Positions 39,970-49,538 of a stretch of DNA of 64,000 nt are shown piece by piece. Source of the DNA: Planctomycetota bacterium. GTDB lineage: Bacteria; Planctomycetota; UBA1135; UBA2386. A program made the position numbers and the translations under genes. The first letter of the stretch is position 1; the number at the start of each line of letters is the position of its first letter. The notes under the pieces were generated by a model, which ran no database searches, had not been told where the DNA came from, and saw only the letters and a list, made by a program, of their open reading frames with translations. The DNA is taken from NCBI GenBank assembly GCA_016716265.1, contig JADJWQ010000001.1, positions 2,604,001 through 2,668,000 on the forward strand, written 5' to 3'.

Positions 39970-42954
39970 TCACTCGCCGTCCAGGGGATCTGAACGGACC
40001 GCCAACGTCACCGAGGCCTCGACGCCCGCGTGCCGCAGCGTCGCGACGTGCACACCCGGTGCTGCCGGCGCGTCACCGATCCGCGCGCCGAACACCACCG
40101 CACCGGCCGCCAGCTGCCCGTGATCCCGGACGAGGCGCGTGCGGAGCGCGTCGAGCTGCTCCGCGGAGGTCGCCCCCGCGATCGCCGCGGCGAGCCGACC
40201 GAGCCCCGCGCGCACCGTATCGTCGGGCGCGCGCGTCGCGAGTTCGCGCGCCGCCTCGCCGAGTCGCGCACGGGCGGCCGCCAGCTCGCTCGGCGAGGCC
40301 GGATAGCGGAGCGGCCAGGCGACGCGATTGAGTCCGGGGCGGGCCTCGACGCGCTCGGTCCAGCGCCGGTCGGTCCCCGGCTCGGCGATCTCGATGGTCG
40401 CCGAGCCGCCGCCGCGCGACCAGAAATGCAGCCACGCTGCACGTGGTGGATTGGCGCCACGGAACAGGAAATCCGGCTGCATGCGACCGACGCGGATCTC
40501 GCGCCACCGGGTCGCGCGGCGGGGCGCCAACAATGCGGCCGGCTGGCTCCGGACCTCCGGCGTCAACTGGCGCAGGCCGGTGAGATCGTCGAGGATCCAG
40601 ATGCTGCGGCCGTGCGTGCCGGCGACGAGGTCGGCGTCGCGCGGGTGGATGACGAGATCGTGCACTGCGACCGTCGGCAGCCCACCCGCGAGCTCGGCCC
40701 AGCGACCGCCGCCGTCGATCGACGCCCAGGCACCGAACTCCGTGCCGGCGAACACGAGCCACGGCTGCACGGGGTCCTCGCGCACGACGTAGCAGCTCCC
40801 GTTGCCGGGCAGATCGCCGGTGACGTCGCGCCAGCTCGCGCCGAAGTCGTCGGTCGCGAACACGAACGGCCGGAAGTCGTCGCGCCGGTGGTCGTCGAGC
40901 GTCACGAAGCAGCGGCCATCGGCGTGGTGCGAGGGCTCGACCCGGCTGATCCAGGTGCCCGGCCGCGGTGCGCCCGGCGCGGCGAGCAGCGCGGCCGTCA
41001 CGTCCGTCCACACGGCACCGCCGTCGCGGGTGACCTGCACATTGCCGTCGTCGGTGCCGCACCACAGGACGCGCGGATCGCGCGGGCTCACTCCGATGGT
41101 GACGATCGTGCAGTGGTTCTCGCCGCCAGTCACGTTGCGCGTCAGGCCGCCCTGCTCGGACGGCCGGCGCTCGTCGATGTCGTCGGTCGTGAGGTCCGGC
41201 GACACGATCCGCCACGTCTCGCCACGGTCGCGGGACTCGAACAGGTAGTTGCCCGCGAAGTAGACCGTGTTCGGGTCGTGCGGTGACAGCACGAGCGGGC
41301 TCGACCAGTTGAACCGGAACTGCGGCGGCAGGCGCGGCCGCACCGGATCGTCGCCGTAGAACCAGACGTCGCCGGGGAGGATCGTGTAGCGGATCGGCTC
41401 GTCCGGGCAATGCGGGTCGAACCAGTCCAGGTAGTTGGCGACCGTCTCCGGGGTCGGCGTCACGTACGCGATCGCGCGGGTCTGCAGGTCGACGCGGGCG
41501 GCGAAGCCGCAGTGGATCACCGCGTAGGCGGTCCGCCAATCGGTCGGATCGATCTGCGCGTGGAAGCCGTCACCCTCGACGACCCACGAGTTGTGGCGCG
41601 TCGTGATGCCGTGCGGCTCGCGGCTGTGCGACGGACCGATCCATACACCATTGTCCTGCAGGCCGCCGATCACGTGATAGGGGTCGCGCATGTCGACGCC
41701 GATCGCGTAGTACTGACCGATCGCCATGTTGTCGAGGCCGACGACGGTGCGCCCGTCGTCGACGGTCAGATACGCGCCCTGGTCGGTCGCCATGTAGCGC
41801 ACACCACCGTCCTTCGGCGAGATCCACAGGTCGTGGTCGTCACCGCCGCCACCCCACCAGCGCGGCCGCCAGCTCGCACCACCGTCGAGGCTGACTCGGA
41901 AGTCGCGGCTGACGACGTAGATGCGGTCGGGGTCGCTCGGATCGATCGCGATCTGGCCGTGGTAGAAGGGCCGCGTGTTGTGGCGCAGCAGGTAGCGCCA
42001 GGTGTCGCCACCGTCGTCGGAGCGGTAGACGCCGGGGCCGGGCACGCGCAGGTCGTCGGGCAGGTCCTGGTCGGCCTCCACGTTCGCGACGAGCACGTCC
42101 GGGTGCGCCAGACAGACGTCGAGGTCGATCATGCCGGTCGCGCCGGTCGGCAGCCCGGCGGTCAGCTTCGCCCAGGTCGCCCCGCCGTCGTGCGAGCGGA
42201 AGATGCCACCGTTCGGGCCGCCGGACTGCATCGACCACGGCGTCCGCAGCCGCTCGTAGATCGCGCACCAGACGGTGTCGGGGCGGGTCGGGTGCAGGAG
42301 CACCTCGGTGCAACCGGCGAGCGGTGCGCCCGACTCCGGGCCGGGCAGCACGCCGACGCCGAGCTTCGTCCAATGCCGACCACCGTCGGTGGTCTTGAAC
42401 AGCCCGCGGTCGCCCGACGGCCCCCACAGGCTGCCGACCGCGGCGACGTAGGCGACGTCCGGATCGCTCGGGTGCGCCGCGATCGCGGCGATCTGGCGCG
42501 TGGCGGCGAGCCCGACGTGCACGAAGCTGCGCCCGCGGTCGGTCGACCGGTAGACGCCGTCACCCCAGCCGACGCTGTTGCGATTGCTCGCCTCGCCGGT
42601 ACCGACCCAGATGACGTCGGGGTCGCCCTGGCAGAACACGGCGTCGCCGATCGACCCGGAGCCCTGGTCGTCGAAGATCGCGCGCCAGCTCGTCCCCGCA
42701 TTGTCCGACAGGAACACGCCACCGGACGCCGATGCGACCAGCACCGTGCGGTGGTCGTCGATCGATGCGTCGATCGACGCGATCCTCCCCATCATGTTCG
42801 ACGGGCCGATGCACCGCCACCGCAGCGGGGCGACCGCATCGGCGACGGATTGTGCTCGCGGCACGCCGACCGGCATCGCGAGCGGCAGGAGCGCGAGTGG
42901 GGCGACGCACCGGCGCACGGTGGCCGCGAGACCGGATGGAGGAGCGCTCGTCAT
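39970..42954 (-). CDS. Secreted sialidase/VPS10-like beta-propeller protein
   Basis: A 994-residue exported protein. A signal peptide (CVAPLALLPLAMPVGVPRAQ) precedes many BNR/Asp-box-like repeats: SDNAGTSWRAIF, STDRGRSFVHV, TTDGGRHWTKL, SHDGGATWAKL, SDDGGDTWRYL, SRDRGETWRIV and TRDGGAVWTDV, which build one or two beta-propellers of the sortilin/VPS10 and photosynthesis-stability (Ycf48-like) type. The C-terminal 150 residues are beta-rich then helical. It is not a canonical sialidase, since the Arg triad and Tyr nucleophile are not evident. The ATG at 42954 overlaps the histidine kinase stop (ATGA), so the two are translated together. It might bind extracellular material sensed by the kinase (inference). 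Confidence 0.85.
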   Translation of the reverse strand: MTSAPPSGLAATVRRCVAPLALLPLAMPVGVPRAQSVADAVAPLRWRCIGPSNMMGRIASIDASIDDHRTVLVASASGGVFLSDNAGTSWRAIFDDQGSGSIGDAVFCQGDPDVIWVGTGEASNRNSVGWGDGVYRSTDRGRSFVHVGLAATRQIAAIAAHPSDPDVAYVAAVGSLWGPSGDRGLFKTTDGGRHWTKLGVGVLPGPESGAPLAGCTEVLLHPTRPDTVWCAIYERLRTPWSMQSGGPNGGIFRSHDGGATWAKLTAGLPTGATGMIDLDVCLAHPDVLVANVEADQDLPDDLRVPGPGVYRSDDGGDTWRYLLRHNTRPFYHGQIAIDPSDPDRIYVVSRDFRVSLDGGASWRPRWWGGGGDDHDLWISPKDGGVRYMATDQGAYLTVDDGRTVVGLDNMAIGQYYAIGVDMRDPYHVIGGLQDNGVWIGPSHSREPHGITTRHNSWVVEGDGFHAQIDPTDWRTAYAVIHCGFAARVDLQTRAIAYVTPTPETVANYLDWFDPHCPDEPIRYTILPGDVWFYGDDPVRPRLPPQFRFNWSSPLVLSPHDPNTVYFAGNYLFESRDRGETWRIVSPDLTTDDIDERRPSEQGGLTRNVTGGENHCTIVTIGVSPRDPRVLWCGTDDGNVQVTRDGGAVWTDVTAALLAAPGAPRPGTWISRVEPSHHADGRCFVTLDDHRRDDFRPFVFATDDFGASWRDVTGDLPGNGSCYVVREDPVQPWLVFAGTEFGAWASIDGGGRWAELAGGLPTVAVHDLVIHPRDADLVAGTHGRSIWILDDLTGLRQLTPEVRSQPAALLAPRRATRWREIRVGRMQPDFLFRGANPPRAAWLHFWSRGGGSATIEIAEPGTDRRWTERVEARPGLNRVAWPLRYPASPSELAAARARLGEAARELATRAPDDTVRAGLGRLAAAIAGATSAEQLDALRTRLVRDHGQLAAGAVVFGARIGDAPAAPGVHVATLRHAGVEASVTLAVRSDPLDGE

Positions 42955-44855
42955 GGGTTCGTTCGATGCCCTCGTGCGTCCGCGTCGCCGTCCTCCGACG
43001 GCGCTCGTGGGAGCGTCACCGCGAACTCGGTGCGGCCGGGCCGCGACGCGACGAGCAGGACCTTCCCGCCATGCTGTTCGACGATCTTGCGACAGATCGC
43101 CAGCCCGAGCCCGGTGCCCGACGAGCGCGTCGTGAAGTACGGCTCGAACAGGCGCTCCGCTGCCGCGGCGTCGATGCCCGGCCCGTCGTCGCGCACGAAC
43201 AGCTCGACGAGGTCCGCGCCGGGGGCGCGGCCGAGCACCTCGACGCGACCGCCGTGGTCGAGCGCATCGAACGCGTTCTGCACGAGGTTCGACAGCACGC
43301 GCCGCAGCTCGCTGCGATCGACGACGACCGCGACGTCGCCCGGCGGCAGCTCGACCCGCAACACGATCCCGCGCTGCTCGGCGAGGCCGGCGAACTCCTC
43401 GCGCACCTCCGCGAGCAGCTCCGCGACCGATTCGCGCGCCCGGCGCGGCTCGGGAGTACCCGCGAACTGCCGGAAGTCGCTCGCGATGCGCGCGAGCTGG
43501 TCGGTCTGTGCGAGCACCGTCCGCGCGAGGCGGTCGACGAGCTCGGCGAGTCGCGGATCGTCGCTCGCACGGGCGCGCTGCACGAGCTGCGCGCTCATCC
43601 GCATCGGCGTCAGCGGGTTCTTGATCTCGTGCGCGACCTGCCGCGCCATCTCCGCCCACGCCGCCTGCCGCTCCGCATCGCGGAGCTGCTCGCGGCTCGC
43701 GGTGAGATCCGCCGCCATCGCGTTGAACAGCCGCCCCAGCTCGGCGAGCTCGTCGTGCCCGCGCACGGCGACCCGGGTGCCGAGATCGCCCTCCGCGAGC
43801 GCCTTGGTCGCGAGCGACAGCTCGCGCACCGGGCGCAGGATCGCGCGCGAGGCGAACAACGACCACAGCACGAGCGCGACCGCCGCGACTGCCGTGACGA
43901 GCAGCACGAGCCGCCCGAAATCGCGGCTCGCGGCGAACAGCTCCGACTCCGGCGCCGTCACCACGGTGCGCCAGTCGAGCTCGCGGAAGCGCGCGCGTCC
44001 GACGCGCGCGACGCCGGCCATCCGCAACACCTCGGCGCCGTGCGTGACGACGAGGTCGTCGTCGCCGACCGCGCCGATCGCCGCGACGAGCTCCGGTGCG
44101 CCGGCGAGCCGGCCGTAGCGGGATCGATCGTCGCTCGCGAGCACGGTGCCGTCACCGGCGCACACGAAGGCGTGCACGCCCTTCAGGTCGGTCTCCGCCG
44201 CGAGACGCTCGACGCGCTGATCGACGATGTCCTGGACGCGCTGCCAGCGCAGCAGGGCGTAGACGACGCCGCGTGTGTCCGTCGACACCCCGAACACCTG
44301 GAACGCGATGCCGAGGCTGAAGTCGGCGGGGTCGTAGCTCGGTCGCTCGGGGCTCGCGTGCAGCAGCGGCGACAGGTGGCGGTCGACCCACACGAGCCCG
44401 CGGTCCTCGACGATCGTGCGGACGAACCAGTCCGCCGACGACACGTCGCGCGGCAGCTTCGCCGCGCGCGACTCGCGGCGCTGGGCGTCGCCGCCGATCG
44501 CCTCGTAGGTCGCGAGCACGCGGCCGTCCTCGCCGGCGAGTAGCACGAGCTGGAAGTCGCTCTGGAAGCCGACCTGCAGATCGAGCTCGCGCGCGAGCTC
44601 GTCCTCACCGGGGTCGTCGAGCTGGCGGGCGGCCGCGCTCTCGATCATCCAGCAGGCCCGGTGGGCCTCGTCGATCAGCTTGTCGAGCTCCTCGGCCGCG
44701 AGCGTCGCCTGGTCCTTCAACAGCACGCGCACGACCTGCGCCTCGAGGCGCTCGCGCATGCCCTGCCGGACGAACCAGCCGAAGCCGAGGAACGGCAGCG
44801 CGGTCGACAGCAGCAGCGTCAGCACGAAGCGCGTCGTGAGGGAGTGGATGCGCAC
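42951..44855 (-). CDS. Transmembrane histidine kinase, NtrY-like
   Basis: A 634-residue sensor kinase starting at a GTG with GAGGA 6 bases upstream. Domains: membrane helix (FVLTLLLSTALPFLGFGWFV), a large extracytoplasmic sensor (about 40-320, Cache-like by position), a second helix (LVLLVTAVAAVALVLWSLFA), HAMP (VRELSLATKALAEGDLGTRV), the HisKA box with HEIKNPLTPMRMS, and HATPase_c motifs NLVQNAFDAL (N box), DDGPGID (G1), FTTRSSGTGLGLAI (F/G2). The H-box and HEIKNPLTP resemble NtrY. No response regulator is adjacent, so the partner is unknown. It lies between a TPR lipoprotein and the beta-propeller gene. Confidence 0.9.
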   Translation of the reverse strand: MRIHSLTTRFVLTLLLSTALPFLGFGWFVRQGMRERLEAQVVRVLLKDQATLAAEELDKLIDEAHRACWMIESAAARQLDDPGEDELARELDLQVGFQSDFQLVLLAGEDGRVLATYEAIGGDAQRRESRAAKLPRDVSSADWFVRTIVEDRGLVWVDRHLSPLLHASPERPSYDPADFSLGIAFQVFGVSTDTRGVVYALLRWQRVQDIVDQRVERLAAETDLKGVHAFVCAGDGTVLASDDRSRYGRLAGAPELVAAIGAVGDDDLVVTHGAEVLRMAGVARVGRARFRELDWRTVVTAPESELFAASRDFGRLVLLVTAVAAVALVLWSLFASRAILRPVRELSLATKALAEGDLGTRVAVRGHDELAELGRLFNAMAADLTASREQLRDAERQAAWAEMARQVAHEIKNPLTPMRMSAQLVQRARASDDPRLAELVDRLARTVLAQTDQLARIASDFRQFAGTPEPRRARESVAELLAEVREEFAGLAEQRGIVLRVELPPGDVAVVVDRSELRRVLSNLVQNAFDALDHGGRVEVLGRAPGADLVELFVRDDGPGIDAAAAERLFEPYFTTRSSGTGLGLAICRKIVEQHGGKVLLVASRPGRTEFAVTLPRAPSEDGDADARGHRTNP

Positions 44856-44922
44856 GCGAGGTCCTCGGTGGTCCCCATCCGACACGAGCCGCCCCACAGG
44901 GGCAATGCCGCCGCGGGCTCGA

Positions 44923-46278
44923 TCAGCCCTCGCGGTCCGGCTCGACCGGCTGCGGCGGCGCCCCCTCCGGTGGCGTCTGCAGCGGCTCGCCGGCGGGCGG
45001 CTGCTGGTCGTCTCCCGACGGCGCCTGTGGTGCTTCGCCGGGCGGCGCAACGCGCAGCGCGGCGGCGCGCGCTGCCGCGTCGCGATACTCGGGCCAGTAG
45101 ACCAGCACGTCGTTGAAGTGCCCGAGCGCCGCCTCGCGATCGCCGGCCGCCTCCGCCGCCAGGCCCGCGTCGTAGGCGGTCTTCGCCTCCTCGACGCGGA
45201 TCTGCAGCTCGCTGATCCGCGCCCGCACGTCGCGGAAGCCCGGCAGGCGCTGGTCGATGTCCGTGTAGACCGCGACGGCGTCCTCCAGCTCGCCCTGGAT
45301 CTCGTGGTCCTTGGCGACCGTGTAGTCGCGATCGAGCTCGCGCTCGTGCACCAGCACGAGCGCCTCGGAGATCTCGTCCTGCGAGTGGGTCGTCAGGCCG
45401 AGCGCCTGCTCGAGCTTCTCGCGGGCCGCGGTGAAGTCGCCGCGCAAGGCGAGCATCTGCCCCTCGTCGGCGAGCTGCGACGCGCGCACCTCGGCCTCGG
45501 TCCGGGCGATCCGCGCGTCGATGTCCGACAGCGCCGCGTCCGCGTCGCGCAGCTCGCGATACTCGCGGAGTGCTGCCGGGAAGAACCCCTTCGCCTCCAT
45601 CGCGCGCGCCGCACGGAAGCGATCCTCGAGCAGCCGCTTCCGCGCGCGCGCCGACGGGCCGCGCGCCTCGTCGAGGCCGGGGTCCTTGTCGAGCGCGATC
45701 AGCATGTGGTAGCGCGTCTGCTGGAACAGCTGCTCGGCGAGCGCCCGCACGCCCTCCAGATAGTGGTCGCGGGCATCCGCGCGACGATGGCGCCAGGTCT
45801 CGGCGAGCCGGGCGAGGCCATCGGCCGCGATCGGATTGTCGGGCTCGTGGTCGACCGCCTCGCGGTAGGCGAGCAGCGCCCCTTCGAGATCGCCCTCGGT
45901 CTGCAGCGTGTCGCCGTGGCGCGCCGCGCGGGTGGCGAGCTTCTGGCGCGCGCGGACGATCCAGCCGGCGGCGGTCTCGTCGTCGGGGTTCAGCACCAGC
46001 AGGCGCTCGAACAGCTCGATCGCTTCGAGGTCGCGGTTCTCGAACACGAGCTCGCGCCCCCGCGCGAGGAGAAACGCGGCGCGGATCCGCTCGTACGACT
46101 CGGCGACCTCGGGATCGTCGGGAGCCTCCTTGTGCGCCTCCTGGATCGACACCCAGGCCTGGAAGTAGTCGGCCCGGCCGTACAGCTGCTCGGCCTCGGC
46201 GAGCCGCACCCCGGCCATGCCGCAGCCGGCGAGCGAGACGCAAACCATGACGATCCAAGAGGTTGCGAGGGTCTTCAT
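44923..46278 (-). CDS. TPR-containing lipoprotein
   Basis: A 451-residue protein. The lipobox (VSLAGCGMA) near residue 19 predicts lipid attachment. The rest is tandem TPR-like helices, e.g. AEAEQLYGRADYFQAWVSIQ, LEAIELFERLLVLNPDDETA, LEGALLAYREAVDHEPDNPI and REALGHFND-like units, ending in a Pro/Gln-rich tail (PPAGEPLQTPPEGAPP). Such proteins scaffold complexes at a membrane. AGGAG lies 7 bases before the ATG. It is separated by 67 bases from the histidine kinase and may be its first operon gene. Function unknown. Confidence 0.8.
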   Translation of the reverse strand: MKTLATSWIVMVCVSLAGCGMAGVRLAEAEQLYGRADYFQAWVSIQEAHKEAPDDPEVAESYERIRAAFLLARGRELVFENRDLEAIELFERLLVLNPDDETAAGWIVRARQKLATRAARHGDTLQTEGDLEGALLAYREAVDHEPDNPIAADGLARLAETWRHRRADARDHYLEGVRALAEQLFQQTRYHMLIALDKDPGLDEARGPSARARKRLLEDRFRAARAMEAKGFFPAALREYRELRDADAALSDIDARIARTEAEVRASQLADEGQMLALRGDFTAAREKLEQALGLTTHSQDEISEALVLVHERELDRDYTVAKDHEIQGELEDAVAVYTDIDQRLPGFRDVRARISELQIRVEEAKTAYDAGLAAEAAGDREAALGHFNDVLVYWPEYRDAAARAAALRVAPPGEAPQAPSGDDQQPPAGEPLQTPPEGAPPQPVEPDREG

Positions 46279-46398
46279 GCACCGCTCCTGCGCCGACGGG
46301 CGGAGCCTCCGCGCGCCGGACGGTCCGGCACACCGTCGAACACCGACAGACCGCGGGGTCTGCCTTCGATGGCCGGATCGGGCAGAATCTTCCCCGCG

Positions 46399-47013
46399 AT
46401 GAACCCCGGCACAACCCAGGATTCCGCGACCGCCTACGGGCTGCGCGACTTCGTGAGCGACGTCGAGTCGATCCTCGACCGCCACCCGGCGATGCCGGTG
46501 ACCATCAAGGAGGTCTCGGCCCGGCTCTACGAGCTGTGTCGCGACCCGCGCTGGCTGCCGCGCAGCGCCCGCGAGCCGCGCACCGAGTGCTACGCGCGCC
46601 ATCTGCTGCACAAGGACCGCCAGAACCGCTTCGTCGTCCTGGCGCTGGTCTGGCTGCCGGGGCAGGCGACGCCGATCCACGACCACTCGTGCTGGGGCGT
46701 CATGGGGATCGTCGAGAACACGCTGCAGGAGGTCGTCTACGAGCGCCTCGACGACGGCAGCCGTCCCGGCCATGCGGAGCTGCGCGAGTTGCAGGGTGGC
46801 CAGGTGTCGGCCGGCTCGACCTCCTACCTGCTGCCGCCGTACCACGAGATCCACGCGATCGGCAACAACGGCGACCGCACGTCGATCTCGATCCACGTCT
46901 ACGGCCGCGACATCGACGAGGTCAACGTGTTCGAGCCGCACACCAACTCGGTGCGGCCGATGCGCATCAAGTACTTCAGCCCCGAGTGCGGCGGCGCCGA
47001 CTTCGCGATCTGA
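46399..47013 (+). CDS. Cysteine dioxygenase-type cupin
   Basis: A 204-residue cupin dioxygenase. The iron-binding HxH is in PIHDHSCWGVMGIVENTL, and YEI/HEIHAIGNN supplies the third histidine, the layout of bacterial cysteine dioxygenases and related thiol dioxygenases. These oxidise cysteine or 3-mercaptopropionate to sulfinates with O2. A start at 46399 matches family length. GAATCT lies 8 bases before the ATG with no Shine-Dalgarno. It is divergent from the TPR lipoprotein and convergent with the frameshifted secreted gene. Cysteine versus other thiols cannot be decided by eye. Confidence 0.85.
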   Translation: MNPGTTQDSATAYGLRDFVSDVESILDRHPAMPVTIKEVSARLYELCRDPRWLPRSAREPRTECYARHLLHKDRQNRFVVLALVWLPGQATPIHDHSCWGVMGIVENTLQEVVYERLDDGSRPGHAELRELQGGQVSAGSTSYLLPPYHEIHAIGNNGDRTSISIHVYGRDIDEVNVFEPHTNSVRPMRIKYFSPECGGADFAI

Positions 47014-47037
47014 CGCCGCAGGGCGCGCCGCCGGCGC

Positions 47038-48254
47038 TCAGCTCCCGGTGATCATCCAGGTCTGGCATTCGCTGACGAAGTGGTCCGGCGGGCCGCCGCC
47101 GACCATCCAGCCGGCCCAGCGCGTCGACAGGATGATCCCGCACAGCGCGGGCAGGTTCGGGATCGGCAGGCCGAACGTCGCCGACCCGTTGCAGCCGGAC
47201 CCGGTGGCGAGCTGCATCGATGCCCAGATCGGGGCCGACGGCATCAGCGAGCACAGTCCGAAGTTCGTCGTCGCGCAGTTCGACCCGATGTCGACGAACG
47301 CCATGGCGACCGACGGCGCCGGACAGTTCACGAGATCGAGCGCGAAGCCGAGGTTGCCGATCGTCGGATCACCGCGCAGCAGGTGCTGCATCGCGAGGCA
47401 ACCCGGCGCCGAGCCGTTGAAGCACTGCGGCCCGCTCGTCGTCTCCGTCGACGGCAGGATGCACAGGCCGACCGGCGCGCAGTCCGGGCACGATGCCGGC
47501 ACACTCCTGGACCGGCAGCACGCTGCACGGCGCCTGGTAGCTCGACGTGACGATCCGCGTCCCGTCGGTGGCTTCGAGCGTACTGCGGCAGGGCTGGAAG
47601 GCGAGTCCGGTGATGAACGGCATGTTGACGCCGGCCGTGTCGACGAGATGGAACGGCGGGCAGGTCGGCACGCACGGCGCACCCTGGCTCGCGATGACGA
47701 CCTGCGCGTCGATGCCCGGGCCGTTCCACGGCGACGTCGAGTAGAACAGCCGCTGCTGTGCATCGAAGGTCGCCAGCGCGCTGACCACGTGGTTCGTCGG
47801 CACGGTGAGCGCACAACGACGACAGCCAGGTCAGCGTGCAGCCGCTCGCGGCATAGGTATGGATCGTGTTGTCCGAGTGCGCGACGAACAGCCGCTGCGT
47901 CTCTTCGTTGCAGGCGAGCCCGGTGACGAACACTCCGGCCGGCAGGTTCGGCGCCGGGAACGGTGCGCACACGGTCGCGCAGCCGCGCACGTCGAGCTTG
48001 CACAGGTCGGTGCCGTTGCTGAGCCAGGTCGCCCGATCGCGCGGGTCGTGCGCGACGCCACCGGCGAACGGCGGGATCGCCGGCGTCAGCGGCGACGTGC
48101 ACAGCGTCGACGTGCAGGCCCCGGGCTGGACGCGGGCGACCAGCGCCGGAGCGTCCATCAGCGCGAGGACTTCGGGCGCGGACTGGCCGCTGAGCGGGGC
48201 GATGAGCGTCGCGAGCGCGACGATCTGGAACGGGCGGACGAGGAGCGGTGGCAT
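47038..48254 (-). pseudogene. Frameshifted secreted protein gene
   Basis: Three reading frames together make one secreted protein of about 405 codons. Frame one starts MPPLLVRPFQIVALATL with a signal peptide and reads to about 47808; frame two continues PTNHVVSALATFDAQQ to about 47490; frame three finishes with CPDCAPVGLCILP, ATFGLPIPNLPALCGIIL and a stop at 47038. A one-base loss near 47808 and a one-base gain near 47490 cancel. The middle part matches proteins with repeated 'TFDAQQRLFYST' strands. The C-terminus is Cys-rich and belongs to the secreted family. There is no slippery sequence, so this is either a decayed gene or sequence error. Confidence 0.7.
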
Positions 48255-48350
48255 GGCGATCTCCGGTTGGGTGGGCGCGCCGGCTCGCGGCGTCGCAACG
48301 CACATGACCGTCGCGCGACGCGATCGGACACGGATTCCGCGAGCCGTGAT

Positions 48351-49538
48351 TCAGCGCGGAGCGCCGCGGCCGGCCGCGGACCCTGCCGCCCGCTGCGACA
48401 GCGAGCGATCACGCAATGCCGCCCGCGCGGTGCGCAGTCGAGCGACCGCTTCGGCGAGATCCGCTCCGAGCGCGGTCAGGTGACCCATCTTGCGCCCGGG
48501 GCGCGCGGCGCGCTTGCCGTACAGGTGCAGGTGGACGTCCGGGACCGCGAGCGCACCGACCCAGTCCGGGTCGCCGTCCGTCCACAGGTCGCCCAGCAGA
48601 TTGCCCATGACGGCGGCACTGCGCGGCTGCGCGAGCGCCAACGGCAGACCACAGATCGCGCGCACGAGCTGCTCGAACTGGCTCGCCGCGAACGCCTCGA
48701 TCGTCAGGTGCCCGCTGTTGTGTGGGCGTGGTGCGAGCTCGTTGACGAGCAACCGGCCGTCGCGCGTGACGAAGTACTCGACGCACAGGAGCCCGACGAG
48801 GTCCAGCGCGGCGGCGAGCCGGCCCGCCCACGTGATCGCTTCGCGCGAACGCACCGGGTCGAGGCTCGCCGCCGGATACGTGCTCACATCCAGGATGTGG
48901 TCGCGATGCGCGTTCTCGAACGGCCCCATCGCGATCGTGGCGCCGTCCACGCCGCGCGCGACGATGACCGACACCTCGAGCGCGAGGTCGAGCCGAGCCT
49001 CGACGACGAGCCGCTGGCCCCTGAGCTCGGCGCGCGCGGCGACCGCCTCCGCCTCGCTGCACACGCTCCGCTGCCCGCGGCCGTCGTAGCCCTCGGTCGT
49101 CGTCTTGAGGATCGCCGGGAGACCGGTGTGCGCCAGGGCGCGCAGCAGGTCGGCGTCGGTCTCGACGACGGCGTGTGGGCCGACCGGGGCGCCCTGCGCG
49201 ACGAGGAACGCCTTCTCGAGCGCGCGGTCGCGCGCCGTCCGCAGCGCGAGCAGTCCCGGGCGCAACGGAGCGTGCACCGCCGCGGCTGCTGCGGCGGCGG
49301 GGTCGACGTGCTCGACCTCGAGCGTCACCACGTCGGCCTCGCGGCCGAGAGTCGCCGCGGCGGCCGCATCGTCGAGCGCGCCGACGACCACGCGATCCGC
49401 GACCAGGGCACCGGGCGCATCCGGCGCATCGGCGAGCACCGCGACCCGATAACCGAGCCGGTGCGCGGCCAAGCCGATCATCCGGCCGAGCTGTCCGCCG
49501 CCGAGCACGCCGATCGTCGCGCCGGGCAGGATCGTCAC
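48351..49538 (-). CDS. purK: 5-(carboxyamino)imidazole ribonucleotide synthase
   Basis: A 395-residue ATP-grasp enzyme. GGGQLGRMIGLAAHRLGY opens the pre-ATP-grasp domain, and KTTTEGYDGRGQ, ENAHRDHILD, VNELAPRPHNSGH and YGKRAARPGRKMGH follow in family order. PurK makes N5-CAIR from AIR, bicarbonate and ATP in purine synthesis, feeding the PurE mutase. It starts with GTG, overlapping the purE stop (GTGA), so translation is coupled. The C-terminus beyond about residue 370 is Ala/Arg-rich. Full length and intact. Confidence 0.95.
   Translation of the reverse strand: MTILPGATIGVLGGGQLGRMIGLAAHRLGYRVAVLADAPDAPGALVADRVVVGALDDAAAAATLGREADVVTLEVEHVDPAAAAAAAVHAPLRPGLLALRTARDRALEKAFLVAQGAPVGPHAVVETDADLLRALAHTGLPAILKTTTEGYDGRGQRSVCSEAEAVAARAELRGQRLVVEARLDLALEVSVIVARGVDGATIAMGPFENAHRDHILDVSTYPAASLDPVRSREAITWAGRLAAALDLVGLLCVEYFVTRDGRLLVNELAPRPHNSGHLTIEAFAASQFEQLVRAICGLPLALAQPRSAAVMGNLLGDLWTDGDPDWVGALAVPDVHLHLYGKRAARPGRKMGHLTALGADLAEAVARLRTARAALRDRSLSQRAAGSAAGRGAPR

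Noticed and set aside
39970..42954. True sialidase
   Set aside because: Asp-box-like repeats are present but the catalytic Arg triad, Tyr and Glu were not seen.
47488..47815. Programmed frameshifting in the gene at 47038-48254
   Set aside because: No slippery heptamer, stimulatory hairpin or known family precedent; a lesion or sequence error is simpler.
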